Below are positions 11,101 through 23,966 of a DNA stretch of 64,000 bases, piece after piece. Origin of the DNA: Adiantum capillus-veneris (lineage: Eukaryota > Streptophyta > Polypodiopsida > Polypodiales > Pteridaceae); NCBI GenBank assembly GCA_014529385.2, contig CM043969.1, positions 24,102,446-24,166,445 of the forward strand. The letters are read 5' to 3'. Position 1 is the stretch's first letter; each line of letters opens with the position of its first letter. The notes under the pieces are model-generated. The model saw only the letters and a list, made by a program, of their open reading frames with translations, had not been told where the DNA came from and did no database searches. The position numbers and the translations under genes are program-made.

Positions 11101-11984
11101 CAATGAAAGATTTAGGTGCTGCAAAGAGGATACTTGGTATGAAAATATCAAGGGACAGGACAAAGAAGACAATAAAGCTATCTCAAGAAGATTACATCAA
11201 GAAGGTATTGGAAAGGTTTGCAATGCAAAATGCAAAACCAGTTTCTACACCTTTGGCTGGTCATTTTAAACTAAGGAAGGATATGTGTCCAAAGACACAA
11301 GAGGAGATAGCCTATATGTCTAAAGTTCCATATGCTGCAGCGGTAGGTTCTCTAATGTATGCTATGGTCTGGACAAGGCCAGACATTGCACATGCAGTGG
11401 GAGTTGTGAGTAGGTTCATGGACAACCCAGGTAAAGAGCATTGGCAAGTTGTGAAGTGGATACTTAGGTATCTAAAAGGGACAACAACAAATGCTTTGTA
11501 TTTTGGAGGAACTGATATTTTTCTAGAAGGGTATGCTGATGCAGATATGGCAGGTGACAAAGATACTCGAAGGAGAACTACTGGCTATGTGTTCACGGTT
11601 GGAGGCACAGCAGTAAGCTGGGCTTCAAAGCTGCAGAAAGTGGTTTCACTTTCTACCACGGAAGCAGAGTATGTAGCAATGACGGAGGCAAGCAAAGAAA
11701 TTCTGTGGCTTCACAGATTCTTAGAAGAGCTTGGATTCAAACAAGACAATTGTGTCTTGTACAGTGATAGCCAAAGCGCTATCCATCTTGCGAAGAACTC
11801 AGCCTTTCATTCAAGGACAAAGCACATCGAGGTGAGATATCACTTCATACGCACTCTTTTGGAAGAGGGACAACTAAAGCTAGGAAAGGTGCATACAAGT
11901 GAAAATCCTGCAGACATATTTACAAAGGTGGTCAACAAGGAGAAGTTGAGCTTTTGCTCATCTTTAATCGGCATTCAAGGATAA
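8102..11984 (+). pseudogene. Copia-1 gag-pol polyprotein, two visible lesions
   Basis: The natural ATG at 8102 reads for about 16 codons, then a one-base excess in an A-run near 8142-8148 shifts the frame. The downstream frame (open from 8127) reads through gag, the zinc knuckle CWNCGKKGHVKKDC (from 8802), protease DSGA (8973), the pre-integrase HHCC module, and the first integrase acidic residues. A TAA at 9756-9758 interrupts just after the second Asp; the same frame resumes through the integrase Glu (NGISER), the RT with YVDD at 11022-11033, and RNase H ending at 11984. The RT motif before YVDD reads TAFPHGDL where the family usually has Leu before His. So the element is nearly intact but would need suppression of both breaks. 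Confidence 0.9.
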
Positions 11985-12044
11985 GAAGCCAGAATGGAAA
12001 GCAGTCATAGGTTTGGTTTGGAGATCAGTCTCCAAGTGGGAGAT

Positions 12045-12815
12045 TGTTAAGTATGGAGCCTGATTTACCCTTGTAATTTTATGTGGTAAAAGTGCACATT
12101 TGTAAGGCCCCCATTATGAGGAGAAGCCATCGTGCGTGAAGAAAAATCACTCACCGGAAACTAAAATTTTCACGGACAAGAATCAGGGGCAACCTTAAAG
12201 GCCTCGGGGACGGAGGCCCCCGAGACTTTTTTTCGCCGGAATATTCTTTTTTGCCGGAATATTATGGCCGGACGGCGGTCGGAAAGTGGCGGAAAACAAC
12301 GGGTCGGTTGGCCGGTGGCCGGTAGTCAATGGCTGGTGGTCGGTGGCCGAATTCAATGGCCGGTGGCCGAATTCAAAAGCGGACTTGTCTTCTCAAGGGC
12401 GGCCACACATGGGCGGATTGGAGGGTCCGATTTGGACTTATTCACACAAGGACGGCTACACATGGCTGTCTCTCATAAGAGAGGGCAGCCCTTTTGGCCT
12501 ATAAAAGGAGGCCATTTCTACACACATTTCATAGTGTGAAGTTGATGCAACAAGGTGAGTGTGAGGTGGTGAGAGTGAAGCAAGGCGGGAGCTTCATTAA
12601 GGGTATAATCCCTTTGTAAACTACTTCTTGTTTTGAAGTACTAAAGCCATTGAGTGGCTGCTTTCCCGTGGACGTAGCCCACATTGGGTGAACCACGTAT
12701 ATCATGTGTACTCTCTCTCTCTCTCTCTACTCTATAATCTCGTGTATGTAAATCTGTCTCTCTCCATTAAGTAATCTACTCAATTATCTATTTAGCTACG
12801 TCTTATTTCCTAACA
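12045..12815 (+). repeat. Copia-1 3' LTR
   Basis: 771 bp, with TATAAAA at 12500-12506, preceded by the polypurine tract at 12036-12044. It is collinear with the 5' LTR except for a shorter GGCCGG minisatellite and (TC)n tract. Confidence 0.95.
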
Positions 12816-13168
12816 GGGTTCTTAAGTTCACGAGGAAGTTGGGTTCTTGGGGGTCTTGGTTCTTGGGGTTCTTGAGTTCTTGAGGTTCTTGCGGGTCTTG
12901 AGGTTCTTCTTTGGCTTGCAATCTATGTTAGAGAAGGATCTTCTCTTCACCCGAGTTCTGCTCTTTTCCGCGCGGGCGCACCCCTTGGCGGCCTTGTGCT
13001 CACACCAAGGTTGCTTTTTCCCACCTCACGTCGATTGGCCAGCCGCTAAGTGCATGTTCTGCTCTCAATGAGAGAAAAGAGGCACAAGGGGAGGCTGGAC
13101 AAGCCCTTCTTTCTTGGGTTTCCTATCACTCTTCAAAAACACGATTAGGAATTGGCACGCTAAGAGGA

Positions 13169-13266
13169 CTTGGGTTACGTACGACCGCAACAAACAAAAA
13201 AAAATTATTGTGGTTCTTTCCTCTTGGGTCGTACGTAACCCAAGAGGACTTGGGTTACGTACGACC
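13169..13266. repeat. Direct-inverted-direct 18 bp repeat in the element leader
   Basis: CTTGGGTTACGTACGACC occurs at 13169-13186 and 13249-13266, with its exact reverse complement at 13227-13244. The two direct copies also share following sequence (CGCAACAA.. and ATTGTGGTTCTTTCC). The site lies just downstream of the primer site on the minus strand, within the leader RNA of the non-autonomous element. Confidence 0.9.
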
Positions 13267-13327
13267 GCAACAAGCAAAAGAAAACATATTGTGGTTCTTT
13301 CCTTGAGTGATACAGAACACTGCCAAA

Positions 13328-13339
13328 GCTCTCATACCA
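13328..13339 (-). other. Primer binding site of the non-autonomous element
   Basis: The minus strand reads TGGTATGAGAGC, one mismatch from the initiator-Met site, one base inside the 5' LTR. This fixes the element's orientation as minus. Confidence 0.85.
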
Positions 13340-13340
13340 A

Positions 13341-14472
13341 TGTAAGGTGCAGCAGAAGTGAATGTTGAACTTTGCTCAAGATGAGTGCTCCGAACTGTGC
13401 TCAAGGTTCCTTTTGCTTACAGAAGGGAGAGCCTTCCGTTCCTTTAGTGAGAGAGTGCAATGGACACAAACAAAGTGGATGAACACTGTGAATGAAGGTG
13501 CATGAGACTGAGAGATAGAGAAGAGAATACAACACCAGAGACGTTGTAAAACCCTCCTCCGAAGGCCCCACTCTCGATGGCGAGAGTGGTCTACTATTGA
13601 TTGTACAATCTGGTACAATGGCTGAATGCAAATCTAAGGGGCTATCGATGTCGACAGAGTGGACGACGAGGACGATGCTAAGGCTGAAAACTGAGTGCTT
13701 GAGGAATCTGCAAGGGGTCGAAGCTATCAGGCTGATCTGCTACTGTTTGGCTTGCTAATGTACTCGTTGAAAATACTGCTTACTCTGCTGTCCAAAAATG
13801 CTAAGAGTGCTGAAATCTGTTGATGCAAAAACGCTACTGAAGGCTGGCTGTTTTGCTAAATTTCCTTGCTGAATTGGCTACCGCAACCATTGCTGAAAAC
13901 GCTGGTTCAAGGGCCTGAAAACGCTATGAAGCTGGGGTTGAAATTGCCATGGTGCTGGTTGGAATCGCCTGCCTGCTGTTGACAGAAAACGCTAATGATT
14001 GAGGTTCTCCAAGGCTAAAACGGCTGATGGCTGAGGTGAGGGAAAAACGCCACCAAGGTTGGGGAGGTCTTGCTTGAGAAGGGTGTCCAGAGGCTTGCTG
14101 CACTTGAGTGCCTGATGCTCTCCTTCTTCTTCTGCCAAATAGTGCTAGCCTTAGGCTTGCTTATATATTATCTTAGCAAAATTTCCCTACCTCGTTCCCA
14201 ACAAAAGTCACTTAATAAATAAGTGAAAAATATCAAAAATAGGGAAAATAGGTTTAATGCACTGGAAAATTCCCCTGATGGGAATACTAATGATCAAGCT
14301 GTGTGCAACCGGAGGATATGCATCTAATCTAAGTGACTGATCATGCACGGTCTGCGAACAGACTCAGAAAAGTGCAAGATCACTTCCTATTCTAAACTGA
14401 CTTGACTGAGTTGAACCCTGGTCATGCTGTAGCTTGTCCACAGACACATAGGGTTGGATGTGTCACGTGACA
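13341..14472 (-). repeat. 5' LTR of the non-autonomous element
   Basis: 1132 bp, matching 4520-5664 in the same orientation. On the minus strand a TATATAAG motif (near 14160-14168) could be the TATA box; the matching spot in the 3' LTR is degraded. Confidence 0.85.
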
Positions 14473-14474
14473 CT

Positions 14475-16020
<1,546 letters not shown>

Positions 16021-16539
16021 GATGCCAAAAAACTATGCCAAAAAACTACGTATGTGTTGGATGAGGTATGAGCTAAGGATCGGAAGGTGGAGGATTTTCT
16101 TTACTAGTTACTCCCTTGGGTAGAAAGGGTACAAATGTTACAACCCTCTCAAGGATCAAGTGGGTGAGAACAAGGATGCCCTCTTTCATGAAATTAAAAG
16201 TTGGTATGTTCATGTAAAAAATGATCTTTAGTTAGGCGTAAAGAAGAATGTGGGTGCAAAAAATTGTAGGTGCACACTCATAGGTTTTGAATGGATCACA
16301 AAGGTTAACATAGGGAAATTCAGTTCAAAACCCATGGTATGGGATGTCTCATGATAAATTGGGTCTTGCTACTCATCAAATGCATAAGGAAAGGAAAGGA
16401 AAAGAAAAGGTACATGATGCCCCAAAGATGCCTCTTTGAAGACTTCTTGTGCAAGAAGGATGTAAGCACATGTAGTGACCTTGGACCATGTAGATGTGCA
16501 ACGATTGATTCATGATAGGTATGTGGCAAAAGGTCCGAC

Positions 16540-17000
16540 TTATTAGATTGATCACGAGGATACTAAGATAGATATTATTTGTAGTCAATATACAATGGAT
16601 GTGTCAAAAGGCTAGACTTTGTATCAAATGAATGTGAAGAATGCTATCTTGCATGGTGATTTGCAGGAAGAAGTGTACATGGAGCAATCATAGGGGTATG
16701 AGGGTGTGAGATAACCCAAGTATGTTTGCAATTCAAGGAAATCATTGTATGGGTTGGAGAAGGTACCTAGAGCTAGGCATGAAAGGATCAATGCTATGTG
16801 AATAATTCACTTCTTGGAGTAATGGTGAGGCTAAAGTGGATTGTGTAAAGACTTTCTTCAATCAACATTTGACATGAAATATTTTCACGGAAGAAGGCAT
16901 GTCACAAAGGCAATATGCATTAGATACGTTGATTGTAAACTTATTGCTATGCACTTGGATCAAAGTTTGAATATGAGAGCTAATTTGAGTGCTTAATAAT
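16540..17000 (+). pseudogene. Copia reverse transcriptase relic
   Basis: Translation around 16620-16790 gives NAILHGDLQEEVYMEQ and RKSLYGLEKVPRARHE, diverged forms of the Copia RT motifs NAFLHGDL.EEVYM.QP and SLYGLKQAPRAW. Several stops are present, and downstream phrases resemble the RT C-terminus. No LTR can be assigned. The relic ends close to the (AC)n tract where the truncated Gypsy-1 LTR begins. Confidence 0.75.
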
Positions 17001-17257
17001 GAGAGAGTTTGTCACCTCTCAAGCTAGGCCTCATGGAGTTGTTAGTGACCTTGTATCTCCAAGGGCTAATCATAGGGAGTGAGAGCTATTTTTAACTGTA
17101 GTCGGCCTATGGGAGGTACTTTTTGAACTTTCGGCATATTGCCACCATTGTTATGCTCACCATGTACTGTTAGTAATGTCATATAATGTGCCTCTTGATG
17201 GCCCCATGCTAAGGGTATTTTCCTTGATACCATGTTCCATTGGTGTGCATCTACAGG

Positions 17258-17994
17258 TAGACACACACACACACACTCACACAATCTCATGTGTGAAGTA
17301 AAGAAGACTCTCTCTCTCCTTCTCAAGCTTTAATGGAAAGCTTATCACCTACTCCAAGCTTGTGAGAAGGAAGGCCTACACCAACAACTCTTGGCTTTGT
17401 GATGGAAATCCAACCAAGAGCCAATCTTCAATGCATGCTCATCTCCTCTACCATGCTAATTACTAAGCTAAGCTATGCTAATATGAGTGATTATGTGAGG
17501 AGATGTACATCTTTCTGTAAGAATACTCCTTCTTCCTCTCAATCTACTCTCATACCTCGCTAGCTCTCACCATCTTCGAAGGTGTGTGAGGTCTTGGGTC
17601 TAAGACCGTGAGGGAATTGATGTTGTGTTTGATAAGTGTTTTACGTAGTGCATGAAGTTTCCATCTTCATTGCACTACTGAGTATTGAAAAGTATTGAAG
17701 GAACACAAGAAATTGTATTGTAAAATGTCTTTCTTGATGGGAGAAACCATAATACAAAGCCTTTTGGAGGGGGGACCGGCTCCATGCAAATCCGGTCCTC
17801 AAATGTTGTCAATTGCTTAATTTCTCTCTCTTTTGAAGTATTGTTCATGCTATCTAACTAGGTGTTATGCTTTTAGTTGCTTTCTCCACCGAAGCACTCT
17901 TGTTAATCTCATTAGGAATCTATTCTAATGAAATGCTCACTATGTTCATGCTATTTTGTGCTACACACAAGTTACTAGGCCATTAAATGTTACA
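17258..17994 (+). repeat. Gypsy-1 5' LTR, 5'-truncated
   Basis: Similarity to the 3' LTR starts at the (AC)n tract (17258-17283) and runs to ..TGTTACA at 17994. Sequence upstream of the tract does not match the corresponding part of the 3' LTR. Confidence 0.85.
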
Positions 17995-17995
17995 T

Positions 17996-18007
17996 TGGTA
18001 TCAGAGC
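17996..18007 (+). other. Gypsy-1 primer binding site
   Basis: A perfect TGGTATCAGAGC, complementary to initiator tRNA-Met, one base after the LTR end. Confidence 0.95.
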
Positions 18008-18416
18008 ACAAGGTTTCTCTTTTCTTGCTCAAGAAAAGAAGGGAGGTCCTCAAGCTAGCTATAAATGGTTGGTACTATTAATTGCATGTGAGTAAGTAGA
18101 ATAGGGATTTTTCAGCCTTGCAGTGCGCCTGTCTTTGTGCAGTTAACAGGGCATCAGTGTCGAGAGCTATGGTCTTAATAGTGGAGTCCTACGGGGCTTG
18201 CGTATGGCTTAACCACTATTGAGCTATTAGAAGCTTGACAGGAACCGGTGCTGTTTTGGTGTTGAACGACCCTCTCTTTTATTCTTTGCAATTAATGGTA
18301 TTCGAGCCACGGGTATAGTAGCTTGAGTGCTTTTTCTAAAGGGGTAAAGAGGAGTAGCAACTAGGGCTTGAAGTTCCAAAGTACACCTAAAAAGTTTACA
18401 CCTAAAAGTTGTTAGA

Positions 18417-19722
18417 ATGGCTGACAATAGTAAAGAGAGTGAAATTAATGTTGATAACTTTGATTTTGCTAATGAGCAAGCTACTAATGATGCCCCGATG
18501 CTTGTTAACTATCTTGTTTCTAAGCTTCAACCAGCTATGGGAAATCCATCCCTCCGAAGTGAAGTGCAACGGCAGCTTCGTGCTCATGGGATTCTTCAAG
18601 CTCTCCACCATGACGAGAGAACACCTAGGAAGCCTCCTTGTGAGACTTCCAAAAGAGGTCTCTCTCCGATTCGGGAAGAAGAAGAGGATCCTTATGAAGG
18701 GCTCAGAAATTTGCTCCTTGATGACGCATCTCCTTCTCAAAGGAGAACTCAAGAGCCTCCACCGAAGGAACGAGAAAGAATCGAGTCTCACGCCACCTCG
18801 ATGGAGATGGCTCCACGAAGACGGCGGGCTAAAAGCTCTTCATCACCTCCAAAACGGAGAAGACCATCGCATACTTCTCCACACCATACTTCAAAGAGGG
18901 ATGACAAAAAGCAAGAGAAGAAAAAGGCGAGAAAGAGGACACCCTCTTCTCCATCTTCTTCATCCTCTTCCTCTTATGAAAGTGATGGTCAAGACAACGA
19001 AGATCAAGGCAAGAAAGAGGCCACCCTCTTCTCCATCTTCCTCAAATTCTTCATCTTCTAAAGAAAGTTATGGTGCAACCTTTGAACCATAAAAAACAAG
19101 AGGCCATAGGAAATCCTATGCCGCGTGGAAGAGGTCGTCCAAGCTCAAGAAATTCAAAGAGGGAGGGAAGAGCATCTCTTTCCTTACCTATGATGGCACT
19201 TTTGGTGCTACGGACAAAGTCTTGGCCTTTATCCAAAAATTTGATGCGACGTTCGGAGATGAGGGATTCACGGAGTCCTCTAAGCTACACCATGTAGCTA
19301 TGCACTTTCAAAAGTCCGCCGGACAATGGTGGTCTAGCCTACGGGACAATGGTGAAGCTCCACGAACATGGAAAGCTTTAAGAGCTTCCATTATGAAGCA
19401 GTTTTTGGCCACCGATGCCACAGACAAAGTGCTCACCAAATGGCGAAGCTTGAAGCTCTCTCCCTATGAATCCATCCACAAATATGTAGACAAGTTTTGG
19501 GACCTACAACTCAAAGCCACTGTCTTCAAAAAGTTGGATTTTGGAGAGCAAAAGCAGCAATTTTGTGCGGGCTTAACCGAAGAAATGGCGGAGTATGTCA
19601 ACTTCCAAAGGCCACGCACCATATCGGCGGTAATACATCATACTATGGTGGCCTCTCGAATCAATTTCCAAACAGGGGCTAAGAGGAATTCTAAGCCCCC
19701 TGAAAACAAGGGTTCCAAATAG
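18417..19722 (+). pseudogene. Gypsy-1 gag
   Basis: The N-terminal part (ATG 18417) is acidic and then Ser/Arg/Lys-rich (residues ~120-200, strings of SSSS and RRR), ending in a frameshifted tail near 19000-19061. The capsid-like Retrotrans_gag domain follows in another frame from about 19150, with WW.SLR, KQFL and YVDKFWDL-type motifs, and stops at TAG 19720-19722. The same frame continues through the zinc knuckle CFKCGEQGHAYHAC (about 19855-19896), so the TAG separates capsid from knuckle. Confidence 0.85.
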
Positions 19723-22700
19723 CCTAAGGGGAAGGACAATGTCCAAAATTCTCCTAAGGGCAACTCCAACAAAGCTAAGGAGAAGGGAGTTTACACAGGC
19801 AAAAATAAACTCTCTCCTGAAGATCTTGAGCGTTATCGCAAGGATAATCGGTGTTTCAAGTGTGGCGAACAAGGGCATGCGTACCACGCTTGTCCCCATA
19901 AGAACAACCGCCATGATCCTCCTAGAGCTACCTTGGTCGAAATCCAAGAGGAGGAAACTCACCACAAAGGATCTCCTCTATGCCATGCTTGGGGAAAGAT
20001 AAGAGAACATGATGCTTTTATTCTCTTTGACCCCGGTTCTACTCATAATTTTATATCTATAGAGTTGGCCACCAAGTTAGGCATACAAACCTATGAGATG
20101 GGAGATGTCCTACCCGTAGACGGTGCTTTCAAGGGGCAAGAAGCTTCAGTCATTCCCTTAATTAGGAAATTGAGGATCCATGTCCAAATCTATGTGGACA
20201 AAGAGGACTTCTTTATCTCTCCTCTCAAGCATGAGGATGTAATCCTAGGGGCACCATGGTTTGATCGCATGGCTGCCAATGTTAAATTCCCTGAAAGGAG
20301 AATCTCCTTTAAGTTAAGGGAAAAAGATATGTATATAGATGCTAAGAAAATGGGTAACACTATACCCATTGTACATACACAAGCTTTCAACAAGTCAATA
20401 AAGAGCTCTATTTTTGTGTACATGATTTTTGTTAAAGATTCTCAAAATGAACCTAATGTTTTAGCAAAAGAAAATATACACAATCAAAAGGAATTAGAGT
20501 TATCCAATTTTCTTAAGGGGTTTCAAGATGTCTTTATTGACGACATCCCTTGTGAGCTATCTCCTAAACGAGGCAATGATGACCATGCAATTGAACTTCT
20601 TCCAGGAAGTTCACCGCCTAACAAACCTCCTTATAAAGTTTCTCAAGCTCAACAAGAGGAGATTATGCGGAAAGTGCATGAGTTAGTTGAGAAGGGCATG
20701 GTTAGGCGTAGCTCATCTCGATTTTGTTCTCCTGTGCTACTAGTGCAAAAGAAAGACGACACATATCGTATGTGTGTCGACTATAGAGCACTAAATAGGA
20801 TCACTATCAAGAATAGGTTTCCCGTTCCACGGATAGAAGACCTATTTGATAAGCTACAAGGGCCCACCTACTTCAATAGGATTGACCTAAAAAGTGGCTA
20901 TCATCAAATAAGGATACTTGATCAAGGCATTGTAAAGACCGCATTTCGTACTACGTTTGGTCTTTACGAATACATTGTCATGCCTTTTGGCTTGAGCAAT
21001 GCACCAGCCGCATTCAATCGCTTGATGGAAAAGCTATTCAAGCCTCATCGAACCTTTACTGGAGTGTTCTTTAATGATATCATCATCTACTCTAATTCAT
21101 TAGACGAACACAAGCAACACCTCCAGGTAATATTTCAAGTTCGAAGATAGAATAAACTTTATGTTAATCGAAGATTTTTCTTACAAGAGATTCAGTATTT
21201 AGGTCACATTATCTCTCAAGATGGAATCCAAATGGATCCATCAAAGTTAGAGGTAATAAAAGGATGGCCTAAACCAAGGAATCTTCACGAGTTAAGAAGC
21301 TTTATAGGTATGTGCGCATACTATAGACACTTCATAGAAAAGTTCTCACTAATAGCAGGACCATTACATGACCTAACAAGAAAAACGTTAGGTACACATG
21401 GTCTGCCAAGGAGAACAATGCTTTTGAAAAGCTTATCTCTCAACCTGTGCTTACACTACCGGATCTCTCAAAGCCATTTGAGGTCCAATGTGATGCTTGT
21501 GGTGATTGCCTTGGAGCTGTTTTGCTTCAAGAAGGGCACGCCATAGCCTATGAAAGTCGAAGGCTCGACCCTATTGAGCAAACTCTAGGCATATATGAAA
21601 AGGAACTCCTTGCAGTTCTACATGCCTTAGACTCATGGAAGTACTATTTATTGGGGACTCCTTTCATTCTGCGAACAGATCACCAAAGTCTTAAGTACTT
21701 CATGACGCAGACCAAGCTCTCCGACAAACAAATGAGGTGGGCAAATTTTCTTTTGCAATTTCATTTTCATATTGCTCACATTGCTGGCAAGCATAATCAA
21801 GTAGCGATGCACTCTCAAGACAGCCGAGAGTGAATGCGGTTTCCATAGAAACTCACAATGATCTATCTTCTATCATAAGATGAGTATGCTATTGATCCCG
21901 ATTTTAGAGATGTGATTTCAACCCTTTCACTAGGGAAGAAAGAGGAACCATTTACTTTACAAGATGGTTATCTTCTCTATGGTAATAGACTATGTGTTAC
22001 TAGCTCACTACGTGAGAAAGTAATGTATGAATCTCATGCTCCTCGTTATGCAGGACATAGAGGGATTCAGTCTACCCTAAAGGGCATTGAAACATATTTC
22101 TATTGGCCTATCATGAAAGCAAACATACAAGAGTGTTTCTAAATGTGCGGTATGCCAAAAGACGAAGTTTGATAGAGGGAAGCAACTTGGATTGCTTCAA
22201 CCTTTGCCAATCCCTAATTCACCATGGGAGAGCATATCCATGGATTTTATCTTTGGATTGCCTAAGTCTATTCATGGGAATATGGGAATATGGACGATAG
22301 TAGATAGGTACAGTAAACAAGCTCATTTTATACCTGTCAAAAAGACTATCAAAGCCCATCAAATGGCAACCCTCTTCATTTCACAAATCTTCAAGTACCA
22401 TGGCTTGCCAATGTCCATAGTGTCGGATAGAGATCCTAGAATGACCAGTAATTTCTGGAAGGGTCTCTTTGAGAATTTAGGAACAAGGTTAAACTTCCTT
22501 TCGGCCTATCACCCGCAAACGGATGGCCAATGTGAAACAGCTAACCTAACAATTCTCGATCTACTAAAAGCCTATGTAACGAAGTAGATCAAAGATCCCA
22601 ATGGGAAAAGTACTTACCCTTAGTGGAGTATGCCTACAATAAAACTGTACATGCTTCCACGGGAAAAGCACCTTTTGAGGTAATTGAGGGAAGATCAAAA

Positions 22701-23321
22701 AGTCTCTTGCTACTTAAGGTACATGAGAAGATCATTGCTGCAGATGAGTATAGCCGAGACCTACAAGAATATTTCCAAAAGATTAAGGATGCTATCTCTA
22801 TCTCACAGCAAAGGCAAAAGGCTGCTGCTGACAAGCACATAAGAGCCCAAGCCTTTAAAGAAAATGATTGGGTCTTACTCAAATTTCCCAAGGCTCTATT
22901 AAGGCACATGACGGGCAAGAATTCTACGGGACACCAAAAGTACTATGCTAAGTTAGCAAAAAGGTACTATGGTCCCTTCCAGATTCTTAGGCCAATCAAT
23001 GAGATGGCCTATCAAATCAAGTTGCTCAACCATTGGCTCATACACAATGCTTTCCATGTGAGCCTACTAAAGCCTTACAAAGGAAAGCCACCTCAAGAAC
23101 CAACTATTGAAGACCCACCGGAGATCAAGGACCAAGAGGAGGTGCTGCAGTCCGAGTCCATTCTCCAACATGAAGACAAGGTACTAAGAGGTGGTAAGAC
23201 TATCCGACGATATCTTATTAAGTTTAAAAATTATCCTTTTGAAGATGCTAGATGGATGCAAGGCATACAATTAAAGGATAACCTAAACCTTGTCAATGCT
23301 TACAATGCTTCCCAAGAGTAA
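19723..23321 (+). pseudogene. Gypsy-1 pol with chromodomain
   Basis: In order: CCHC knuckle, protease DPGSTHNF (from ~20029), RT with the fingers KKDDTYRMCVDYRALN, the LKSGYHQI motif, and the catalytic box FFND where FFDD is expected (Asn codon at 21073-21075). A TAG at 21148-21150 and a frameshift near 21395 follow. RNase H (DACGDCLGAVLL) is in 21447-21833, the integrase HHCC module in 21912-22142, and the DDE core in 22192-22587 with SDRDPR and HPQTDGQ. The last frame (22623-23321, 232 aa) carries the integrase tail and a chromodomain at residues ~183-220 (YLIKFKNY, ARWM). The Asp-to-Asn change alone should abolish polymerase activity. Confidence 0.9.
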
Positions 23322-23966
23322 GCAAATGTACAAATGTTAAAAATGAACAAAATTTTTGTCTTATAAGACTCTCTTTTTCTTTATTGTGCACAAAAATGAA
23401 GTAGTATGCATGCTTAGATCAACTTTGCGGAGACGACGTCTCCCGAACACCAAGTAGAGCTTGTCACTCTACTATGGAAGATGATAGGACTAATGTGCAG
23501 ACATGGTGTGGCAGCCTCGGGCTCTCAAGCACCAAATGGACTAGTCATCCATTGTGGAATGATGTCGTAGGGTAACATAGGGATCCTCTACCCGCTAGGA
23601 AAAAGGACTAATAAATATGCTTTATCTTCTCTACCCCATAGTCGAGGACGACTATGATTTCAAGAGAAAGGTAATTTCATAATAATCAATATCTAATTCT
23701 CCTAAATGATTTTCTCATGTTAAACTGATCATTTAATATGGGGAAGTGCCTGGGGAGAAAAAGCTAGAATATTGGTTAAGCTAGTAGACCGGCCACAGTA
23801 GGGATCCAAAGGAGGGAAAATAGGGATCCAAAGGGAGGGCCATCTGTAAAAGAGCCATGTGAAACAATGGGATTAAAAGACCCTAAGGTTCAGCCCATTA
23901 AGACTTCCAAAATGCTAAGGTTCCCAAATTCAAAGGTTGTGTCCAAAGGTCAAACATTGGGGGAAT

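Larger units (their letters stand above)
7222..12815 (+). mobile_element. Copia-1, complete LTR retrotransposon
   Basis: A 5594 bp insertion with 807 and 771 bp LTRs (TGTTAAG..TAACA) and a perfect 5 bp target duplication GGGTT at 7217-7221 and 12816-12820. A primer site follows the 5' LTR, and the purine tract AGTGGGAGA precedes the 3' LTR. The order gag, protease, integrase, RT, RNase H marks Ty1/copia. By eye the LTRs differ by about 20-25 substitutions outside indels, nearly all transitions, i.e. about 3%, so it is a fairly young insertion into the leader of the minus-strand element. Confidence 0.95.
4520..14472 (-). mobile_element. Non-autonomous LTR element, nested host of Copia-1
   Basis: Two direct copies of a ~1.14 kb LTR bound this element, with TG..CA ends. 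On the minus strand an initiator-Met-like primer site (13328-13339) follows the 5' LTR, and a purine tract (complement of 5665-5676) precedes the 3' LTR. Flanking pentamers CGTCT (4515-4519) and CTTCT (14473-14477) match in four of five bases, a plausible aged TSD. Removing the Copia-1 insertion leaves about 4.35 kb with ~2.1 kb internal sequence. No protease, RT, RNase H or integrase is visible, so it looks like a LARD-type non-autonomous element carrying two minus-strand ORFs. Confidence 0.8.

Noticed and set aside
18409-19092. 227-codon plus frame overlapping Gypsy-1 gag
   Set aside because: It lies in the +1-shifted frame of gag; only its last ~25 codons match the true gag frame after a frameshift.
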